Assembly (NCBI RefSeq): GCF_042453785.1
Contig: NC_091673.1
Coordinates: forward strand, 3,045,501-3,109,500
Source of the DNA: Malus domestica
Lineage: Eukaryota > Streptophyta > Magnoliopsida > Rosales > Rosaceae
Length of the DNA: 64,000 bases
Reading direction: 5' to 3'
Shown: positions 59,306 to 64,000 of the stretch, in pieces
Layout of the letters: each line of letters begins with the position of its first letter
Position numbering within the stretch: the first letter of the stretch is position 1
Translations under genes and position numbers: made by a program
Notes under the pieces: generated by a model
What the model was told of the DNA's origin: nothing
Databases searched by the model: none
Seen by the model: the letters and a program-made list of their open reading frames with translations, nothing else

Positions 59306-60099
59306 CAAGATACAACTAGAATATGCATTTTCACCAGACGAAATACAAACTGTGGTCACTTCCAGTTGATAAATAATTAGATGAAAAGGGAAAACAACAT
59401 GTAAATTTGGAGGTGGGTAAAAAAGAATACCATCTGGGCTTCAGCTGTGGGATTTTTCACCGGAGAGACAGAGCAACTACAGCAAACAGGAGGAATGTGA
59501 ACAAACGAGCGGGAATAACTTTTTGACCGGCTTTGCGTTTCTACTTTTGTCCTCAGAAACCGACGCATGTGAGTGGATTTACCGCTTTACCCCATCTGGA
59601 TGTGACTGTAATTTTACATTCCATGGTGATACTGTTTCGAAATTACGGGTCCGGTTGCGTTTGTTTATCCAAAAAACACTGATAAATGCTTTTGTTAGAA
59701 GTGCTTCTACTAGATACATTTTCATAAGCACTTTTGCTTGAAGCACTTGAATTGGTGTTTCCATGACCCAAAAAGTAATACTTTCAAGCTGCCCAATGGA
59801 GAAAAAGAAAGGAAAAAAAACTGAGAGTTACATGAAACATCACTTCAAGAACTTCCATATCACATTTGCATTACATATTCCGTGAAAGAAAAGACTCAAT
59901 CCTCAATCTCTTCGATTGCTAACTTTTTGTCGATACATAAAACGCTATACTTTATGCACAAATCTTTAACATTGCTCATGCCAATGGCATTCTGCATTCG
60001 AAATTGTACAAGCCTACACAGAATAACAATCAGAACTTCCTTGTGCATCGCTCGACTCGTGACCTTAAAAAAACAAGGGTTAAAAATCTCTGCATCACG

Positions 60100-63000
60100 T
60101 CAAGGAGCCTGGTTATTCCATTTCCACCTTTGTCCTACCTCCTCGAGCACCTTGGCACGAGCTTGGCTTTTTCTTGCTTCATCCTCTACCCAAGATCTGC
60201 AACATTGTGCAAAATTGTTGGAATCGTATATAAATATATCCATGCCATTTCATTAAATGATTAAAGGTTTCGGTCTTTGATGAAGCTTCATGACAATGTC
60301 CTGTTGTATGTAACAGAAAAGTTATAGCTAATTGATGCAAAACATGCTTTAGAAAGAAAAGGTCAAGTGCCATAAAGTTAACCTAAACTCGAAATGTCAC
60401 ATTTTAACACCCACACTAGTAATATGTGTCTATGCATTATTAAGAATAATTGCAGGGATGATGAGTGATACCTAAGAATCCGAATAGCTTCTATCTCAGC
60501 TTCAAGTATAGATTTCGTATCAAGCACACTTTCCTGCTTCGTCTCTAAATCGTTGAGTGTATCCTGCAAATCACACCTCTCAGCAACATAAGTAGACCTC
60601 TCAGACGCAAGCTTTTCTGACATCTCATTGACCTCTTCCTTGAGACTGAGAAGTGAATGCCTCTGAGCGTCCATAGCTGCCTTCTCCTTTAACATCTCAG
60701 CAAAATTCTTTTCTTGGAAAATCTTCTCCTGTTCCAAATCCTGAAGGGCAGCAAGATAAGCATTCTCCACCTCAAGACCATGTGCTTTCTCTGCATTCAT
60801 TTTCTCATCCCAAAACTTTTGTATGTCTTCCCTGTCAAGCAATTCTGACCTGATAACTTCCATCTCAGCCTTTCTTGCATAATTTTCAGCTTTTATTCTT
60901 AACAATTCATAAGAAACTGATTCCGCAATCCTGCCACTTGTCAACGCCACTACTGCTTGTGCTTTTGTTGAAGGTTGGTTTGGCTGAAGCCGCTTGCACT
61001 GTCCTGCAAGATAATATGCCACGGCGTTCTTAGAATAAACCTCATACCATACATAGAAGAACATAAGCATTCATATATGAGCCTACATATCTGCTTGTTA
61101 GTTTTCGAAGTGTGGAAACACAAGTTATTCATCAAATTTGTGTTGATGTGTGCACAGTTGAAAATTTTAAATTACTTTAGAGTAGACATGGAAACTGGGA
61201 ATACCAAAAACTTTTCTGAGTATGCTACTTTCCTCTGTCAGCATGTCAATATATAGTCCTGCTGGTGCATCTGAACTTATCCCTTTCACATCCATAAAAC
61301 CTACTGTTGTTGTGGTTGATATCTGGACCGTAAATAAGTCAGATTTTCAAACCAATGACTTAGGAGGCATGGTTTACTCTTGGGGAAAAAATCACGGATT
61401 GATGATTATGTTTGTGATCTTCCTTACCTTCTCTATCACTCCTGGCAAAAAGTCATACTCTAAATGGGCTTTCCAATCAATTAGATCTTGTCGAGAGATA
61501 AACCTGCAGCACCGTGTACTATTTGAGTATAAAAGGAAACTCAAGATATTAAGAAAAACATCAAACATACTTTCTACCTCTCAGGTGAAAAATTGATATT
61601 TCCATAGCTATTTAGACCGTCATAACTGGAGCTCTTCTGTGATAACTTGCTAGGAATGACACCAGCCTCCGCAAGAGCTTAGGGACAGGATGCAGAAGCA
61701 AAGATTAAAATACAATCTTTATAGAACAAATACCAATCAAATTGCAGATAAAAGAATCAATCCTCACCTTGAATGGACCCAAAATCTGGGTCTTTGACAC
61801 ACACATCTTCAAATGCAGAAATTATGGATCTAGCAAGTGAAATTGATGGGACAAGCCGGTGCTTTGCATTCCTATAAAGTAAATTAAAAATATCTAAGGA
61901 AAGACCATCCTGAAGATCTCATTAAAAAATTATAAAATTTATTTCAAGGTGTGAAATTAGTACCTTTCCAATGATGAGTTTAATTGAACTAGCCATCTTG
62001 CATATTCCCTTCTAGTACACAACTCATCAGCCTTGACATCATCTTCAATGATCTGTGTACCTTAATTACAGTTGAGAAATTCATGCTCTGAACTCGACCC
62101 AGAGCTTCAGTCATATAGAACACTAAATGTACAGACAAGAACATGTCACAAGTCCAAAATTTCAAGACTGTCAAACGTCACTGATAGTAAGAAGTAAATT
62201 AATCCTAAATTAAAAAACAGATATAAAGTTCCTTGGGGATTCAAAATTATATTTAAACATTATGTTCCAGAAACTTGCTATCAGTGAGCATGCCACTCAT
62301 ATCTCAGCACCGGTTTAGTCTGTAAGCTTATGTCTTAGTCCTTACTTCGAAAATGCAGATAAAACATATAAATATCAGCATCTTAAAAGGCCCAATACAG
62401 ATTTGACAGCACTCAATAAAGAAGCAAACCTTCAGTTTCTTCAAAACTGCTAGAGCTTCCTGTTGAGTAGAATCCACGGCAACAGGAATTATAATGCGTT
62501 CAAGCTTCTCCACATATGCTGAATTAAAAAAAGAAGATACGTAAGAAAACCTCTGCGAATTCATCAGTATAAAGACAATTTAGACATAAAAATAAAATAA
62601 AATAATAGGGTATTTCTTAATAGCTTAAGAAATGTTCAATTTAATGTACCTGAAGTAACATTGTCGCTATCAAGAACAGGTAGTCCCTGGACTTGCCTCA
62701 GTGACCGCGGCATCCTCATCCAATGCTCCTTGGTTAGCAGATTCAGTATCAGATCCCCGACTCAATATCCCGTGAACAGAATGCAATGGACTCGTAATTT
62801 GAAACTTAAAACCTACACAAATAGAACAATGTAGTATGCCCAACACACAATTTAGCAAATGCCCGACCATATAAAACCACTAGAGCTGTTATCCTAAAAT
62901 CAAGTAACCAAATTAACCCAATTGGAACAGCAATTCACTAAAAAGGAAACTTAATCACTAGTAACCCATCAAAAGAGCCAATAAGTGAAAATGCAGACCT

Positions 63001-63416
63001 CTTTTCGACCGCGAAAAGTGAGCAATGGCGGCAACTATTACCGCCAGTGAAGCCCCAATACCCACAATCACAATTTTAGGTAACCCTGCAACAACCCAAC
63101 AAATTAACACAAAAGTCTTAAGCTTTTATGTGAAGTTGTGCGAAATTCATGATTAATTCAGACCTGGACTTCTGCGGGGAAGCGGAGAATCGACAATTTC
63201 CCAACCGCCATAGTCGCCGTCGTCGGATTGGTCCAATGGGAACCATGAAATGTCGAGGTTTCGCTGGGCGAGCGAAGCAGAGAGGCGCAGTCTGGGCCTT
63301 GCGGATTTGGGTTTCAAGAGAATTAAGGTCGGGGAGAGAGTACGGCGTCGTATAAGTAAGAAAGTGTACGTGGGAAGGAAAATGGAGGAAGAAGGAGGTG
63401 CACAAGAGGAGCACAT
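60100..63416 (-). CDS. SLH (S-layer homology) domain protein, plastid type
   Basis: Eleven exons read leftward: 63164-63416, 62999-63085, 62650-62812, 62430-62518, 61964-62052, 61768-61871, 61578-61677, 61428-61503, 61205-61322, 60472-61003 and 60100-60196, giving about 568 aa. Residues 1 to about 45 resemble a transit peptide; exon 2 encodes one membrane helix (IVIVGIGASLAVIVAAIAHF). SLH-like repeats follow (CTRREYARWLVQLNSSLER, RFISRQDLIDWK, RLQPNQPSTKAQAVVALTSG), then a coiled coil in exon 10. The family matches Arabidopsis At3g25680/At5g23890-type proteins by memory. Exon 3 with its best donor (CAG|GTACAT at 62650) is one base too long and meets a TGA. A weaker donor (CCT|GTTCTT, exon end 62678) restores the frame. 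The start at 63416 is the ATG that opens the conserved frame. Confidence 0.87.
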
Positions 63417-64000
63417 GGTTATTGATAGCTGAACGAGATTTGGGGATTAGGGTTTTGAATTTGCGGTGGGAGGTGAGAAATGATGAAGCTTTGTAATTGC
63501 AGAGAGGGAGAGAGAGTTTGGGGTCGGAGAGTGGGATGTGGGATGTAGGAGGTGGCAGTGGCATCTGTTTGTTCGTTCGTTTTTATTTTATTTTTTTTTT
63601 TTCTGGAAATATGGCATCTGTTTGCATGGTCTACCCAATTTATGACATATCTAACCACATCATCCGTAACGCAGTACTCACACAAATATTTGGTCTACCT
63701 AATTTAAGTCGGTGCCTATCGAAGTTTTTCTCATTAATTTTTGTTCTGGCAATGGAGAGGGTGACGCCTTTGCACTAGGTGCAGCATCTTATGCTTATGT
63801 ACCCTCCTCCTCTGCTTCTTGTTTGTTGCGTTCTTTGTAGCTTGCCTTCTGTGGGCTTCTTTGTTTGTTTGACTTTAGCCCTGGTGTTATTTCAAATTTT
63901 TCAAAAAAATAAAAATTAAGATTAGTCGCCGTTGAACTCATGATTGATTGCTAGCCATTGATATAATTAGGCTTCAATGTTGATGCACGACTAATCCTAG
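63417..64000. other. Upstream region of the SLH gene
   Basis: Contains the SLH 5' flank with a T-rich tract at about 63583-63602. Open frames here on both strands have no recognisable motif. Confidence 0.6.

Larger units (their letters stand above)
57579..60099. other. Spacer between CHUP1 and the SLH gene
   Basis: Contains the CHUP1 5' untranslated region and promoter, then MITE material at 58644-58814, 59185-59305 and a remnant around 59655-59750, then the SLH gene 3' flank. Open frames at 58416-59036 (-) overlap the MITE and show no family motif. Confidence 0.65.

Noticed and set aside
1-64000. CRISPR arrays, bacterial operons, riboswitches, rRNA or tRNA genes
   Set aside because: None was seen. 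The tandem arrays at 7961-8690 lack unique spacers, and no tRNA cloverleaf was found by eye.

Overview
The window is plant nuclear DNA, most likely from Rosaceae of the apple/pear type. The evidence is AT-rich intergenic DNA, plant-only gene families (TCP, CHUP1, CLE, GET3-like chloroplast ATPase, SLH-domain plastid protein), GT-AG introns, Ty3/gypsy and Ty1/copia elements, and small MITE families that I remember as abundant in apple. The family-level placement is from memory and was not searched.

Layout. 1-11090: a decayed Tat-type Ty3/gypsy retrotransposon. It has a broken gag-pol on +, an antisense multi-exon gene on -, tandem repeats that fold into hairpins, and an LTR-like promoter/U5 followed by leader-like sequence. 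11091-21048: mostly non-coding, around one CYC/TB1-class TCP transcription factor gene (14843-16276, closest to TCP12). 21049-24215 (-): a seven-exon CCDC130/CWC16-type splicing-factor gene. 24400-43600: a rearranged zone of segmental duplications. It holds four fragments of a MALE STERILITY 1 / MALE MEIOCYTE DEATH 1-like PHD-finger gene, a F-box/DUF295 gene plus a broken copy of its 5' end, a nearly intact Ty1/copia element sitting inside the PHD-finger exon of the best PHD copy, a non-autonomous hAT-like element sitting in a duplicated block, and a short plastid psbB insertion. 43600-50700: MITE-rich spacer with a CLE peptide gene (45488-45886) and a small membrane protein gene (48980-49426). 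50699-63416: a dense block of three conserved chloroplast-related genes: a GET3D-like ATPase (+), CHUP1 (-) and an SLH-domain protein (-).

Exon structures were built by hand from splice-site consensus, preservation of reading frame and remembered family sequences. The reconstructions close in frame at 310 aa (CCDC130-like), 457 aa (GET3D-like) and 1002 aa (CHUP1). The SLH gene closes at about 568 aa only if one extra base, or a weak alternative donor, in exon 3 is accepted.

I found no new multi-gene system. The most informative structures are: (1) the copia insertion that splits a PHD finger, with an exact 5-bp target duplication and earlier frameshifts in the same gene; (2) the hAT-like insertion whose empty site survives in a paralogous block 14 kb away; (3) the retrotransposon that carries a spliced antisense gene together with a five-copy array of hairpin-forming 95-bp repeats.
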